64,000 nt of DNA from Flagellimonas meridianipacifica. Its GTDB lineage: Bacteria; Bacteroidota; Bacteroidia; Flavobacteriales; Flavobacteriaceae. The DNA is taken from NCBI RefSeq assembly GCF_003001695.1, contig NZ_PVYX01000002.1, forward strand, positions 930,001 to 994,000. Reading direction: 5' to 3'. The translations under genes and the position numbers were made by a program. This document shows, piece by piece, positions 55,667 through 64,000 of the stretch; the stretch's first letter is position 1, and each line of letters starts with the position of its first letter. Below the pieces are notes generated by a model that saw nothing but the letters and a program-made list of their open reading frames with translations, was not told where the DNA came from and searched no databases.

Positions 55667-56777
55667 TTGTTGATTTTCCCAAATCAATGTTTTCATCATT
55701 CATTGTGAATGGTTCATCGCTGTCAACAATGTTGTCGGCAATAAAATCCCCGACCTGATTGGTCCCATATTGACTTTTTTCGTTCAAATCCGTGGTCACA
55801 ACGCCTTTCTTAAGAGCTTTGTCTACAGCTTCCCTAACTGCCATGGCTTCTTCAAAAAGACTGTGATGTTCCAACAGCATTGCCGCAGACAAAATGGAAG
55901 CGACTGGATTTGCAATGTCCATCCCTTTAGCCTGTGGGTAGGATCCATGGATGGGTTCAAAAAGAGCATTTTCCTCACCTATGGAGGCAGAAGCTAAAAG
56001 ACCAATGGAACCTCCTATAACACTTGCTTCATCAGAAAGAATATCCCCAAACATATTTTCAGTAAGAATTACATCAAATTGCCTCGGATTTAAGATGAGC
56101 TGCATAGCTGCATTATCAACAAATAAATAGTCAAGTTTTACTTCTGGATAACTCTCCGCAATTTTGGATACTACTTTGCGCCAAAGCCTAGAAGATTCCA
56201 AAACATTGGCTTTGTCCACTAAAGTAAGTTTTCCATCCCTATTTTTTGCCGCTTTAAAGGCAAGATGGGCCACTCTGCTAATTTCTTTCTCCGAGTATTC
56301 ACAGAGGTCGGAGGCGATTGTGCCATCCTCATTTGTTTTTTTCTCACCGAAATAGATACCTCCCGTCAACTCTCTATAAATTATGAAATCTACATTTTCT
56401 ATGATTTCCTTCTTAAGCGGAGACTTTTCGGACAGTGAAGAGAATGCTTTTACGGGTCTAATATTGGCAAAAAGACCCAAGGACTTTCTTAGTTCCAATA
56501 GTCCTTCTTCAGGTCTTGTTTTTGCTTCAGGATTATTATCATATTTTGGGTCGCCAATGGCTCCAAACAAAATAGCGTCAGAAGTTTTACACAGATCTAA
56601 GGTTTTTTCTGGAAGAGAAGTGCCATATTTGTCTATTGCATAGGCACCAATCGGAGCTTCCCTATAAATAAACTGGTGATTAAAGGTTTCCTCTACAGCT
56701 TGTAGACACTTCACCGCTTGTGATAAAACTTCAGGTCCAACGCCATCTCCCGGCAATAGGGCAAGGTTTAGTTTCAT
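55659..56777 (-). CDS. leuB: 3-isopropylmalate dehydrogenase
   Basis: LeuB oxidises and decarboxylates 3-isopropylmalate in leucine synthesis. The 372-aa protein starts LNLALLPGDGVGPEVLSQA. It has LFGAIGDPKYD, the RELTGGIYFG motif, DKANVLESSRLWR with the catalytic Lys, LDYLFVDNAAMQLI, ENMFGDILSDE with metal-binding Asp, and the C-terminal PIHGSYPQAKG. The ATG at 56777 is chosen; the longer frame starts at a TTG. It follows leuA with a gap of 53 bp. Confidence 0.96.
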   Translation of the reverse strand: MKLNLALLPGDGVGPEVLSQAVKCLQAVEETFNHQFIYREAPIGAYAIDKYGTSLPEKTLDLCKTSDAILFGAIGDPKYDNNPEAKTRPEEGLLELRKSLGLFANIRPVKAFSSLSEKSPLKKEIIENVDFIIYRELTGGIYFGEKKTNEDGTIASDLCEYSEKEISRVAHLAFKAAKNRDGKLTLVDKANVLESSRLWRKVVSKIAESYPEVKLDYLFVDNAAMQLILNPRQFDVILTENMFGDILSDEASVIGGSIGLLASASIGEENALFEPIHGSYPQAKGMDIANPVASILSAAMLLEHHSLFEEAMAVREAVDKALKKGVVTTDLNEKSQYGTNQVGDFIADNIVDSDEPFTMNDENIDLGKSTII

Positions 56778-56830
56778 ATACAACTACTATTTTCAGTTCA
56801 GTTCGCCGGTTCGATTTGGGATAAATACGA

Positions 56831-58003
56831 TTAAGCGATATCAGCTATACGAATATCACTGGTTTCTATGATTTTATGGATGTCCTCATCAAATATTTCC
56901 TTCTGTCTGTCCGCAAACTTTAAGAAATTATCATAAACAACGTCCAATTGAAGCTTGGTCAATTCATACCCTACGTTTTTAGCTCTATAGGCCAAGGCCG
57001 CCCTTCCGCTTCGTGCTGTCAATACTATGGAAGACTGACTTACTCCAACATCTTTCGGGTCAATAATTTCATAGGTTTCCCTTTGCTTGATTACACCATC
57101 TTGGTGAATCCCAGAACTATGGGCAAACGCGTTGGAACCAACTATGGCCTTGTTCGGTTGCACAGGCATTCCCATTTTTTGGGATACCATTTGACTTGTA
57201 TCATATAATAAGGTGCTGTTGATGTCTGTGTCCAGTTTCAAATAGGGGTGCTGGCGAAGAATCATGACAACTTCTTCTAATGAAGTATTCCCTGCTCTTT
57301 CTCCAATTCCATTGATGGTGCACTCTATCTGCCTAGCTCCGTTAATTACCCCAGCAATTGAATTTGCGGTTGCCAATCCAAGGTCGTTATGGCAATGACA
57401 AGAAAGAATGGCTTTATCAATTCCCTTTACATTTTCTTTGAGGTATTTCATTTTGGCGCCGTACTCTTCAGGAAGGCAATACCCCGTGGTATCAGGTATA
57501 TTTAGCACTGTGGCTCCTGCCTTAATGACCGCTTCGCATACCTGGGCCAAATAGTCGTTATCTGTTCTTCCAGCATCTTCTGCATAGAATTCGACATCTT
57601 CCACGAAGGACTTTGCATAGGAAACTGCTTCCACGGCGCGTTCGATAATCTTCTCTCGGGTTGAATTGAACTTAAATTTAATATGTGAGTCCGAAGTCCC
57701 TATTCCTGTATGGATTCTTGGCCTCTTGGCAACTCTTATAGCCTCAGCGGCCACTTCTATGTCTTTCTTAACAGCACGAGTAAGACCGCATACCGTGGCA
57801 TTTTTTACTAGTTTGGCAATTTCATTCACTGACTGAAAGTCTCCTGGACTTGAAATTGGAAATCCAGCTTCTATGATATCAACACCCAGTTCATCCAATC
57901 GTTCCGCAATGACTAGTTTTTGTTTGGTGTCTAGCTTACAACCAGGGACTTGCTCACCATCCCTTAAAGTTGTATCAAAAATTTGTACCTTATCTTTACC
58001 CAT
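56831..58003 (-). CDS. leuA: 2-isopropylmalate synthase, short form
   Basis: LeuA condenses acetyl-CoA with 2-ketoisovalerate, the committed step of leucine synthesis. The 390-aa protein has the hallmark [40 protein letters not shown] and [18 protein letters not shown] metal-binding and catalytic motifs. It lacks the C-terminal regulatory domain of long LeuA enzymes, as is usual in this group. I start at the ATG at 58003 because the extra 22 residues of the longer frame are not conserved. leuC and leuD are not in the window. The leader carries a 7-bp hairpin near 58022-58049. Confidence 0.93.
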   Translation of the reverse strand: MGKDKVQIFDTTLRDGEQVPGCKLDTKQKLVIAERLDELGVDIIEAGFPISSPGDFQSVNEIAKLVKNATVCGLTRAVKKDIEVAAEAIRVAKRPRIHTGIGTSDSHIKFKFNSTREKIIERAVEAVSYAKSFVEDVEFYAEDAGRTDNDYLAQVCEAVIKAGATVLNIPDTTGYCLPEEYGAKMKYLKENVKGIDKAILSCHCHNDLGLATANSIAGVINGARQIECTINGIGERAGNTSLEEVVMILRQHPYLKLDTDINSTLLYDTSQMVSQKMGMPVQPNKAIVGSNAFAHSSGIHQDGVIKQRETYEIIDPKDVGVSQSSIVLTARSGRAALAYRAKNVGYELTKLQLDVVYDNFLKFADRQKEIFDEDIHKIIETSDIRIADIA

Positions 58004-58109
58004 TCGTGTAGTCGGTTTTAAACTCCTATCACGAAGATATGGTAGGAGTCTGCTGGCAAAGAAATCCACAGAAATCCATTACAACGTTAAATTGTGTTTT
58101 TAATAAATC

Positions 58110-58132
58110 AAACATCTGAATATCAGATGTTT
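58110..58132. promoter_or_regulatory. 23-bp palindrome between leuA and a divergent gene
   Basis: AAACATCTGA and TCAGATGTTT are perfect 10-bp inverted repeats with a 3-base centre. It lies 18 bp before the start of the divergent gene at 58150 and about 107 bp before leuA. The symmetry and spacing suggest an operator for a dimeric regulator, though a hairpin in one of the transcripts is also possible. Confidence 0.5.
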
Positions 58133-58149
58133 AAATTTTATTTTTTACG

Positions 58150-59694
58150 ATGACAAATGCCCATAAGGATACATTGTTCATATTAATCAAGTCTTTATCC
58201 AAATCGGAAAAAAGACAATTTAAGCTGTACGTGGGTAGATTGGGGGTTAATACTGATGCAAAATTTTTAGCGCTTTTCAATTTATTGGACAAAATGCGCA
58301 TGTATGATGAGAAGCAGATTTTGGAGAGCGGAATTGTAAAAAAAGCACAACTTTCGAACCTCAAGGCACATCTTTACAAACAGATTTTGGTGAGCCTTCG
58401 TTTGAACCCAGTAAACCAAAATATTCGGGTACAGATTAGGGAGCAGTTGGATTTTGCAACCATTCTATATCAGAAAGGACTTTACAAACAGAGCCTTAAG
58501 ATTTTGGATAAAGCCAAGAATTTTGCCATTGACAATGAAGAAAAAAATGTGGCTTATGAGATTGTGGAGCTTGAGAAAATTATAGAAACCCAATATATCA
58601 CCCGAAGTATTCCTGCAAGGGCGGATGAATTGGCCGTTCAGGCCAAGGAACTATCCGAACATAACGTAATGACAAGCAAATTGTCCAATCTATCCCTACA
58701 ACTGTATGGAATGATGTTAAAGGTAGGGTATGTGCGAGATGATGAGGATCTTAGAAGCGTAAAAGATTATTTTGATTCCCATTTACCCACATATCGATTG
58801 GAGGATTTAGGTTTTCGAGAAAAGCTTTGGCTTTATAAGGCCTATTTATGGTACAGCCTTTTGACCCAAGATTTTTTATCCGCATACAAGTATGCTAGTA
58901 AGTGGGTAGATTTATTTTACGATAACGAGGATATGATATCCTTGAATCCTGTTTTTTTCCTGAAAGGAAACCACTATTTGTTGGAGGCCCTGTTTTTTGT
59001 GAAGTACAGTACTCAATTCAAGGATACTTTGGAACGTTTGGAATCGCAAGTAAATCATCCCAAATTCCCTCAAAATGACAACATAGCTTCGCTTACGTTT
59101 TTATATGTGAATTCCAATAAATTAAACCTTCATTTTCTGGAGGGTACGTTTAGTAGGGGGTTGTATTTGGTGAACATCATTGAGTATGGAATCAAAAAAC
59201 ACAGGGACCGGATTGACGAGCACCACGTGATGTTATTATATTACAAAATTGCTTGTTTGTATTTTGGAAACTCTGACCATAAGAACTGTATTCTTTATCT
59301 CAAGAGAATCATCACGAACAAAAACTTGAAAATGCGTGAAGACCTTATGTGTTTTGCTCGTGTATTGAGTTTAGTTGCACATTATGAAGCTGGTATGGAT
59401 TATCACCTAGAGGTCCAGTTGAAAAGCACCTACAAATTTCTCTTGAAGATGAATGATTTACAAGCCGTTCAACGTGAGATGATTAAGTTTCTTAGAAATT
59501 TGGGGGACATTTATCCTAGTGAATTGCACAATGAATTCCAAAAACTCTACAACGAGTTGAAGAAGTACGAAAATCACCCCTATGAAAAGCGTGCTTTTCT
59601 ATATCTGGACATTCTTTCTTGGTTGGAAAGTCATCTTCAAAACAGACCTGTCTCTGAAATTATTAGAGAGAAGGCTTTAGTGGCTTCACGCTAA
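58150..59694 (+). CDS. Uncharacterised helical flavobacterial protein, TPR-like
   Basis: This is a 514-aa cytoplasmic protein with no signal peptide. It is nearly all alpha-helical: the N-terminal SLSKSEKRQFKLYVGRLG is followed by repeated helix pairs, such as ATILYQKGLYKQSLKILDKAKNFAIDNEE, that resemble TPRs. I believe similar proteins are common in flavobacteria, but no function is known to me. It starts just after a 23-bp palindrome and is divergent from leuA. Its stop overlaps the stop of the convergent pseudouridine-synthase gene in a CTAA at 59691-59694. Confidence 0.8.
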   Translation: MTNAHKDTLFILIKSLSKSEKRQFKLYVGRLGVNTDAKFLALFNLLDKMRMYDEKQILESGIVKKAQLSNLKAHLYKQILVSLRLNPVNQNIRVQIREQLDFATILYQKGLYKQSLKILDKAKNFAIDNEEKNVAYEIVELEKIIETQYITRSIPARADELAVQAKELSEHNVMTSKLSNLSLQLYGMMLKVGYVRDDEDLRSVKDYFDSHLPTYRLEDLGFREKLWLYKAYLWYSLLTQDFLSAYKYASKWVDLFYDNEDMISLNPVFFLKGNHYLLEALFFVKYSTQFKDTLERLESQVNHPKFPQNDNIASLTFLYVNSNKLNLHFLEGTFSRGLYLVNIIEYGIKKHRDRIDEHHVMLLYYKIACLYFGNSDHKNCILYLKRIITNKNLKMREDLMCFARVLSLVAHYEAGMDYHLEVQLKSTYKFLLKMNDLQAVQREMIKFLRNLGDIYPSELHNEFQKLYNELKKYENHPYEKRAFLYLDILSWLESHLQNRPVSEIIREKALVASR

Positions 59695-60410
59695 TCAACA
59701 AGCATCCACAAAGGGTCTTTGGGCGCGGGCGCAACGCATTTCACAGGTTCTTTTTTGACCGGATGCTCGAACTCCAAGCTTCTGGCATGTAGGTGAATGC
59801 TGCCATTGGGATTGCTTCTTTGTGCTCCGTATTTTAAGTCGCCTTTTATATGGCATCCTATGGCTGCTAATTGTGCCCTTATTTGATGGTGCCTCCCTGT
59901 TTTCAAATCAATTTCCAAAAGTGTATAGTTATCCAACTTGTTTAATATCCGATACGAGAGAATTGCCTTTTTTGAATCTGGCACTTCGGATGTATGAGCG
60001 TAAGACTTGTTCTGTTTTGGATTGCGAACTAACCAATGTACTAAAGTATCGTTTGCTTTCTTAGGAGAATTTTTCACCATGGCCCAGTAGGTTTTTTGAG
60101 TTTTCCCCTGAGAAAATTGAGCATTTAATCTGGGAAGTGCTTTAGAGGTACGGGCGAAAACCACAATACCGGAAGTAGGTCGGTCCAGCCTATGAACCAC
60201 TCCTAAAAAAACATTTCCAGGCTTGTTGTATTTAATTTTGAGATATTCCTTCACCACTTCACTCAATGGAACATCCCCGGTTTTATCACCTTGTACAATG
60301 TCACCAGGTCTTTTGTTGATGATGATAAGATGATTGTCCTCATACAACACCTGTAGGTTGGACGGAACGGACCGTTGGATTTTTGGATTTTTGGACAATT
60401 TGGAGTTCAC
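59691..60410 (-). CDS. RluA-family pseudouridine synthase, GTG start
   Basis: This enzyme converts uridines in rRNA or tRNA to pseudouridine. The 239-aa protein has the catalytic motif HRLDRPTSG (Asp in the RLD triad), VFARTSKALPRLN, TYWAMVKN and the C-terminal LKTGRHHQIRAQLAAIG. There is no S4 domain. The start is a GTG overlapping the stop of the four-helix-bundle gene as GTGA. The first 15 or so residues are encoded in an AT-rich repeat that may have come with that insertion, and a more usual start could have been lost. Its target base is unknown. Confidence 0.9.
   Translation of the reverse strand: MNSKLSKNPKIQRSVPSNLQVLYEDNHLIIINKRPGDIVQGDKTGDVPLSEVVKEYLKIKYNKPGNVFLGVVHRLDRPTSGIVVFARTSKALPRLNAQFSQGKTQKTYWAMVKNSPKKANDTLVHWLVRNPKQNKSYAHTSEVPDSKKAILSYRILNKLDNYTLLEIDLKTGRHHQIRAQLAAIGCHIKGDLKYGAQRSNPNGSIHLHARSLEFEHPVKKEPVKCVAPAPKDPLWMLVD
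60375..60396. repeat. Left inverted repeat of the four-helix-bundle cassette
   Basis: TTGGATTTTT occurs twice in tandem. Its reverse complement shares a 10-base exact match, CAAAAATCCA, with the right-hand repeat at 60847-60873. The repeat lies inside the start of the RluA-type gene. Such AT-rich, short-period repeats could also be simple low-complexity DNA. Confidence 0.45.
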
Positions 60411-60757
60411 TTTAGAGAAGACTTGAACTTAGAAGTCATTTTAATAATAGAACTTAAATTTAATAGAAGAATGTCAAGTTTATTTTTCTGAAGAAATCCC
60501 AAATCATTCGAAATTAATAATTGAGTTTCAATTTCATATAACGAGCCTATCGCTATTTCCAAAAATCTTGAAAAGTCTTTGTTTGATTTTCTTGAGCAAC
60601 CTTCCGCAATATTTGACGGAACAGATACCGAAGCTCTTCTCAATTGATTTGCTAAACCAAACTTTTCTGTTTCCGGGAAGGAATATGTAGTCTTGTAAAT
60701 ATCTGAACAGAAAATCCTGCTCATTTTCCAGATTTCTAAATCTTTAAATCGATGCAT
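60407..60757 (-). CDS. Four-helix-bundle protein (S23/IVS type)
   Basis: This 116-aa helical protein carries the motif ANQLRRASVSVPSNIAEGCSR and an N-terminal FKDLEIWK, the pattern of the family often encoded inside intervening sequences of bacterial 23S rRNA. Here it lies in a protein-coding region, between panB and an RluA-type gene, and its stop overlaps the GTG of the latter. It is flanked by short inverted repeats. The function of the family is unknown; some members are mobile with their intervening sequences. Its position suggests a cassette insertion. Confidence 0.88.
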   Translation of the reverse strand: MHRFKDLEIWKMSRIFCSDIYKTTYSFPETEKFGLANQLRRASVSVPSNIAEGCSRKSNKDFSRFLEIAIGSLYEIETQLLISNDLGFLQKNKLDILLLNLSSIIKMTSKFKSSLK

Positions 60758-60846
60758 AACTTGATTAATTGATTTGGGAATTATTTCAATCTTTGATAAG
60801 TTGGATATTATATAATGTTAGGACAAGAAAACTGAAAACTTAGTGC

Positions 60847-60873
60847 TCAAAAATCCAGTAATCTAAAAATCTA
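60847..60873. repeat. Right inverted repeat of the four-helix-bundle cassette
   Basis: CAAAAATCCA, then AATCTAAAAATCTA, lies between the four-helix-bundle gene and the stop of panB, 90 bp upstream of the former. The first 10 bases are the exact inverse of part of the repeat at 60375-60396. Confidence 0.45.
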
Positions 60874-61689
60874 ATACGATTCATTTTCATTGGGAAAATC
60901 CCTGCTCTTCACATCAGTAACATATTCCGAAATGGCCTTGCTCATATCTTCGTAAAGGTTCATATAGCGACGCAAAAATCTAGGATTGAATTCGTGTGTC
61001 ATCCCCAAAAGATCATGTACTACCAACACTTGACCGTCAACACCATTTCCCGCCCCGATTCCAATAATGGGTATGGATACACTTTCTGCAACTTCTTGCG
61101 CTAATTTTGCAGGAATTTTTTCCAAAACAATCCCAAAACAGCCCACTTCTTCCAACATTTTGGCATCTTCTTTCAGTTTTTCCGCCTCTCTTTCTTCTTT
61201 GGCACGCACAGTATAGGTTCCAAACTTGTAAATGGATTGTGGGGTAAGTCCCAAATGACCCATAACTGGGATTCCAGCCTCAAGAATACGGGTTACCGAC
61301 TGTTTGATTTCAGAGCCTCCTTCAACTTTAACGGCGTGGGCGCCACTTTCCTTCATTATCCGAATGGCAGAACGCAAAGCTTCTTTTGAATCACTTTGAT
61401 AACTTCCAAATGGGATGTCCACAACCACCAAAGCACGTTTTGCGGCTCTTACCACCGAACTTGCATGATAAATCATTTGGTCCAATGTAATGGGCAGTGT
61501 GGTTTCATGTCCAGCAATTACATTACTGGCAGAATCTCCCACAAGGATTACATCCACTTGGGCGGCATCCACAATCTTGGCCATGGAATAATCATATGAA
61601 GTGAGCATGGATATTTTTTCACCGTTCTGCTTCATTTCCACTAAAGACTTTACGGTTACCCTTTTGTATTCTTTTTTTGCGACAGACAT
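60871..61689 (-). CDS. panB: 3-methyl-2-oxobutanoate hydroxymethyltransferase
   Basis: PanB makes ketopantoate from 2-ketoisovalerate and methylene-tetrahydrofolate, the first step toward pantothenate and CoA. The 272-aa protein has [44 protein letters not shown] with the catalytic Glu region, [12 protein letters not shown] and [23 protein letters not shown]. All key segments of the decamer-forming enzyme are present. It shares the pathway with coaBC and coaE in this window. It is divergent from an NTF2-like gene. Confidence 0.96.
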   Translation of the reverse strand: MSVAKKEYKRVTVKSLVEMKQNGEKISMLTSYDYSMAKIVDAAQVDVILVGDSASNVIAGHETTLPITLDQMIYHASSVVRAAKRALVVVDIPFGSYQSDSKEALRSAIRIMKESGAHAVKVEGGSEIKQSVTRILEAGIPVMGHLGLTPQSIYKFGTYTVRAKEEREAEKLKEDAKMLEEVGCFGIVLEKIPAKLAQEVAESVSIPIIGIGAGNGVDGQVLVVHDLLGMTHEFNPRFLRRYMNLYEDMSKAISEYVTDVKSRDFPNENESY

Positions 61690-61755
61690 TCTTTCTATTT
61701 TGTAAGCCTAAATGTAAACAGATTTGTTTAATTTGGAGTCTAATCAAAAACGAAC

Positions 61756-62223
61756 ATGATGAGATTTTCTACAAGTATTTTATTAGGGTTCTTCACTTTT
61801 ATTTCGATAAACGCCCAGATGGACGACAAGGTATTGGTACAAAAAACTGTTGAAGGTTTTTTTGAAGCTTTTCACAAACAAGATTCCGTAGCCATGAAAA
61901 GTTTTATGGCAGATGACGTAGTGCTTCAGACCACAGGTAGAAACAAAGAAGGCAAAACCCTGTTTCAAACTACACCGATTGAAAAATTGTACGCTTCTAT
62001 AGTAAGCATTCCCGATAGTATTCAATTCGAAGAAAAACTCACCTCTTGGTCTATTCAAGTAGACCGTACTATGGCCAACGCTTGGGTAGGATATGAATTT
62101 TGGTTAAATGGCAATTTCAGTCATTGTGGTATCAATTCCTTTCAAATGGTAAATTTTGATGGAGAATGGAAAATCATTTATTTAATCGATACCAGGGGTA
62201 GAGAAGGGTGTATTGAGGAATAG
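61756..62223 (+). CDS. Secreted NTF2-like/SnoaL-type protein
   Basis: This 155-aa protein has a signal peptide (about 1-21, cut after INAQ) and one NTF2-like alpha-beta fold, recognised from VQKTVEGFFEAFHKQDSVAMKSFMADDVVLQTTGRNKEG and the end NSFQMVNFDGEWKIIYLID. These folds bind small ligands or act in small enzymatic roles; the ligand is unknown. ATG codons at 61756 and 61759 are adjacent. It is convergent with the next gene, with 5 bp between the stops. Confidence 0.85.
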   Translation: MMRFSTSILLGFFTFISINAQMDDKVLVQKTVEGFFEAFHKQDSVAMKSFMADDVVLQTTGRNKEGKTLFQTTPIEKLYASIVSIPDSIQFEEKLTSWSIQVDRTMANAWVGYEFWLNGNFSHCGINSFQMVNFDGEWKIIYLIDTRGREGCIEE

Positions 62224-62228
62224 TCCAA

Positions 62229-62843
62229 TCACCAATCCCTATCTTCCAATGAAGGTGAGGTATTTCCATTTTCCAGTGCATTGGAAATCTTGTCCATCAA
62301 CGAAATTGCCCTCATGTGCGATTTGTAAAATGCCTTCCCCATCATCGTTTTATTTCTACCACTCGGATTTATGGGAAACTCTTGATTTACTTTTGATGAG
62401 GAAATCAAGGGTAAATCATCCTCGCCTACATTTCCTGACTCAATTTCGTATGCGGACAATGTTACTAAAATCCGTGCCTTTTCATCTTTTACATCGATTC
62501 TAATTAGGTTCAAACAATGGATATGCGTATAATCCAGAAATACCCCGGTGCTGTGCACTCTGTCAAAAACACCTTTGACAAGCAGCATGCCAAGTTCTCT
62601 GTCTTCGGTCAAGCTTAGAGGTTCATTTTCAAGATTATAAGAAAAAAAGTTTAACGACCTGGGGTAGATAATATCCTTTGAAAGTTCAGGCAGCTCCAAT
62701 ATTTTTTGATAAGTAACATTGCCAGAGTCATCCAATGTCCATTGCTCTTTAATTTCGGACAGCATTTTTCGTGTCTTTTTGGTTTGAGCAACAATCGTGC
62801 AGGAGAATAGGATTAGGAGAGAAAAAAGTAGTTTTTTGACCAT
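62229..62843 (-). CDS. DUF4468-like secreted protein
   Basis: This 204-aa protein has an N-terminal signal (VKKLLFSLLILFSCTIVAQ). The mature part begins WTLDDSGNVTYQKILELPELSKDIIYPRSLNFF, which resembles the DUF4468 domain (TATA-box-binding-like fold) found in many secreted Bacteroidetes proteins. The family has no known function, and I assign it only tentatively. The C-terminal third is helical (KAFYKSHMRAISLMDKISNAL). It is downstream of sdaA on the same strand, after a 90-bp gap. Confidence 0.65.
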   Translation of the reverse strand: MVKKLLFSLLILFSCTIVAQTKKTRKMLSEIKEQWTLDDSGNVTYQKILELPELSKDIIYPRSLNFFSYNLENEPLSLTEDRELGMLLVKGVFDRVHSTGVFLDYTHIHCLNLIRIDVKDEKARILVTLSAYEIESGNVGEDDLPLISSSKVNQEFPINPSGRNKTMMGKAFYKSHMRAISLMDKISNALENGNTSPSLEDRDW

Positions 62844-62933
62844 GACATTCGTTTCAAAAAATGAAACAAATTCTATGCCGTAGCAAATAATTTGAAATAA
62901 GAAGTTAGGGTAAAAGCTCTTCCCTGCACAATA

Positions 62934-64000
62934 TTAACAATCACTCATATTGACCCCCACGGCGAGCCCTCCTTCAGAGGTTTCCTTATACTTACTGTTC
63001 ATATCTTTAGCGGTTTCCCACATGGTGTTCACCACTTTGTCCAATGGAACTTTTACGTCCTCAGGGTTGGTTTCCAAAGCCAGCTCTGCAGCATTGATGG
63101 CTTTAATGGCTCCCATGGAATTTCGTTCTATACATGGTACTTGAACCAACCCTCCAATAGGGTCGCAAGTAAGGCCTAAGTGGTGTTCCATTGCAATTTC
63201 AGCTGCTACAAGCACTTGCTGGGGGGTTCCTCCCAACAATTCACATAAGGCACCCGCTGCCATGGCAGACGACACACCAATTTCAGCCTGACATCCACCC
63301 ATAGCAGCAGAAATGGTAGCACCCTTTTTGAATATGCTTCCGATTTCGCCGGCAACCAATAAAAACTTTTTGACGTGCTCAAAATCCGCCTTGTGGTTTT
63401 CAATGACCATATAGTACATCAGAACGGCAGGTATTACTCCTGCACTTCCGTTAGTAGGTGCGGTAACTACCCTACCTAGTGAAGCATTCACCTCATTCAC
63501 TGCTAAAGCAAAACAGCTCACCCATTTGAAAATCTGTCGGAATTTCACCTCAGTTTTTCGGATAACCTTTAACCATTCATGTGCATTGGGATAAAGAAGG
63601 TTTCCTTTCAGTTTTTCGTGCATTTCATATGCCCTGCGCCTCACATTCAGTCCGCCTGGCAGTATACCTTGTGTATGACATCCTTCAAACATGCATTGCA
63701 ACATGGTGTCCCAAATACGCTGCAGTCCTTTGTCAATTTCTTCATCACTTCTCAAGTAGCGCTCATTTTGAAGAACAATTTCTGAAATGGGCTTCTCCCA
63801 ATCTGTACAAAACTTGAGTAATTCGTCCCCTGTGGTAACCGGATGGGGAAAACACAGAAAAACAGCTTCTTTATCTTTGGACTCCTGACCTTCCTTTACT
63901 ACAAAGCCACCGCCTATCGAGTAATAGGTTTCAATAACTGTATCGCCATTCTCCAGACGTGCCAAAAAACGTATTCCGTTGGCATGGAAGGGCAAAAATT
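62934..64000 (-). CDS. sdaA: L-serine ammonia-lyase, N-terminus cut by window edge
   Basis: This iron-sulfur enzyme deaminates serine to pyruvate and ammonia. The visible 355 residues include [68 protein letters not shown] and the C-terminal [12 protein letters not shown], with the cysteines expected to hold the 4Fe-4S cluster (GGCQ, LTCD and VPCI). The frame is open to base 64000, and the start lies beyond the right edge; a full-length enzyme would be about 450-480 aa. It and glyA both use serine. Confidence 0.94.
   Translation of the reverse strand, partial: FLPFHANGIRFLARLENGDTVIETYYSIGGGFVVKEGQESKDKEAVFLCFPHPVTTGDELLKFCTDWEKPISEIVLQNERYLRSDEEIDKGLQRIWDTMLQCMFEGCHTQGILPGGLNVRRRAYEMHEKLKGNLLYPNAHEWLKVIRKTEVKFRQIFKWVSCFALAVNEVNASLGRVVTAPTNGSAGVIPAVLMYYMVIENHKADFEHVKKFLLVAGEIGSIFKKGATISAAMGGCQAEIGVSSAMAAGALCELLGGTPQQVLVAAEIAMEHHLGLTCDPIGGLVQVPCIERNSMGAIKAINAAELALETNPEDVKVPLDKVVNTMWETAKDMNSKYKETSEGGLAVGVNMSDC

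Noticed and set aside
58016..58078. Possible leucine leader peptide upstream of leuA
   Set aside because: The short frame is not leucine-rich, and the nearby 7-bp hairpin lacks a U-run. An attenuator is not supported.

Overview
The window is a 64-kb piece of chromosome from a member of the Bacteroidota, almost certainly family Flavobacteriaceae. The evidence is the gene families present: a Bacteroidota-type RpoZ, the DUF4835 secretion-associated protein, YtxJ of the bacillithiol system, DUF4249 and TonB-receptor genes, DUF6503 and TPR-type sensor kinases. Promoter-like sites fit the TTG / TAnnTTTG pattern of this phylum, ribosome-binding sites are not evident, and many Cys-type lipoprotein signals occur. 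A Muricauda/Allomuricauda-like genus is possible but cannot be settled here. The region is mostly core housekeeping DNA. I saw no tRNA, 16S/23S rRNA, CRISPR array, integrase or complete transposon. No gene-free stretch exceeds 300 bases.

Layout. 1-4.1 kb (+): rpoZ (cut by the window edge), coaBC, DUF4835 and recN. 4.2-10 kb (+): fabI, a GT2 glycosyltransferase, a YbbR-like protein, coaE and an RprX/RprY-like two-component pair. 10-14.2 kb (-): gntP and gntK separated by an M13 peptidase. 14.1-21 kb (-): a very tight run, Gfo/Idh/MocA oxidoreductase - 3-hydroxybutyryl-CoA dehydrogenase - DUF1015 - yggS - exonuclease/GIY-YIG fusion - K+ channel - miaA - gntK, with gaps of 17 bp or less, or overlaps. 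21-30 kb: pcm, smpB, DUF6503, a histidine phosphatase, a TetR regulator, clpB, ytxJ, an uncharacterised lipoprotein and glyA.

30-35 kb (-) is a signalling island. It holds an unknown protein, a NarL-type response regulator, a TPR-containing lipoprotein sensor kinase, a 54-residue lipopeptide gene closed by a strong terminator, and a LytTR regulator with a degenerate receiver. 35-38 kb (-): a beta-helix lipoprotein, a thioesterase and a glutamine-cyclotransferase-type lipoprotein. At 38.16 kb lies the 4.5S SRP RNA gene with a well-matched promoter. 38.3-46.4 kb (+): an SDR enzyme, a small Ig-like lipoprotein, then an envelope locus of a secreted protein, a TonB receptor with an STN domain, a DUF4249 lipoprotein and an MG2/plug-like protein. 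This locus is preceded by a nested inverted-repeat leader that contains the first start codon.

46.5-64 kb: transaldolase-like fsa, a thioredoxin-fold lipoprotein without redox cysteines, an ABC-F ATPase, a membrane protein, a fasciclin protein, pheT, a TlpA-like lipoprotein, leuB, leuA, a helical flavobacterial protein, an RluA-type pseudouridine synthase, a four-helix-bundle (S23-like) gene flanked by inverted repeats, panB, an NTF2-like protein, a DUF4468-like protein and sdaA (cut by the right edge).

Metabolic links: PanB, CoaBC and CoaE are three steps of pantothenate/CoA synthesis, GlyA and SdaA handle serine, LeuA and LeuB make leucine, and GntP and GntK take up and phosphorylate gluconate. 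The most interesting candidates for something undescribed are the lipopeptide/TPR-kinase module, the structured leader with its TonB/DUF4249/MG2 locus, and the four-helix-bundle cassette inserted between panB and rluA.
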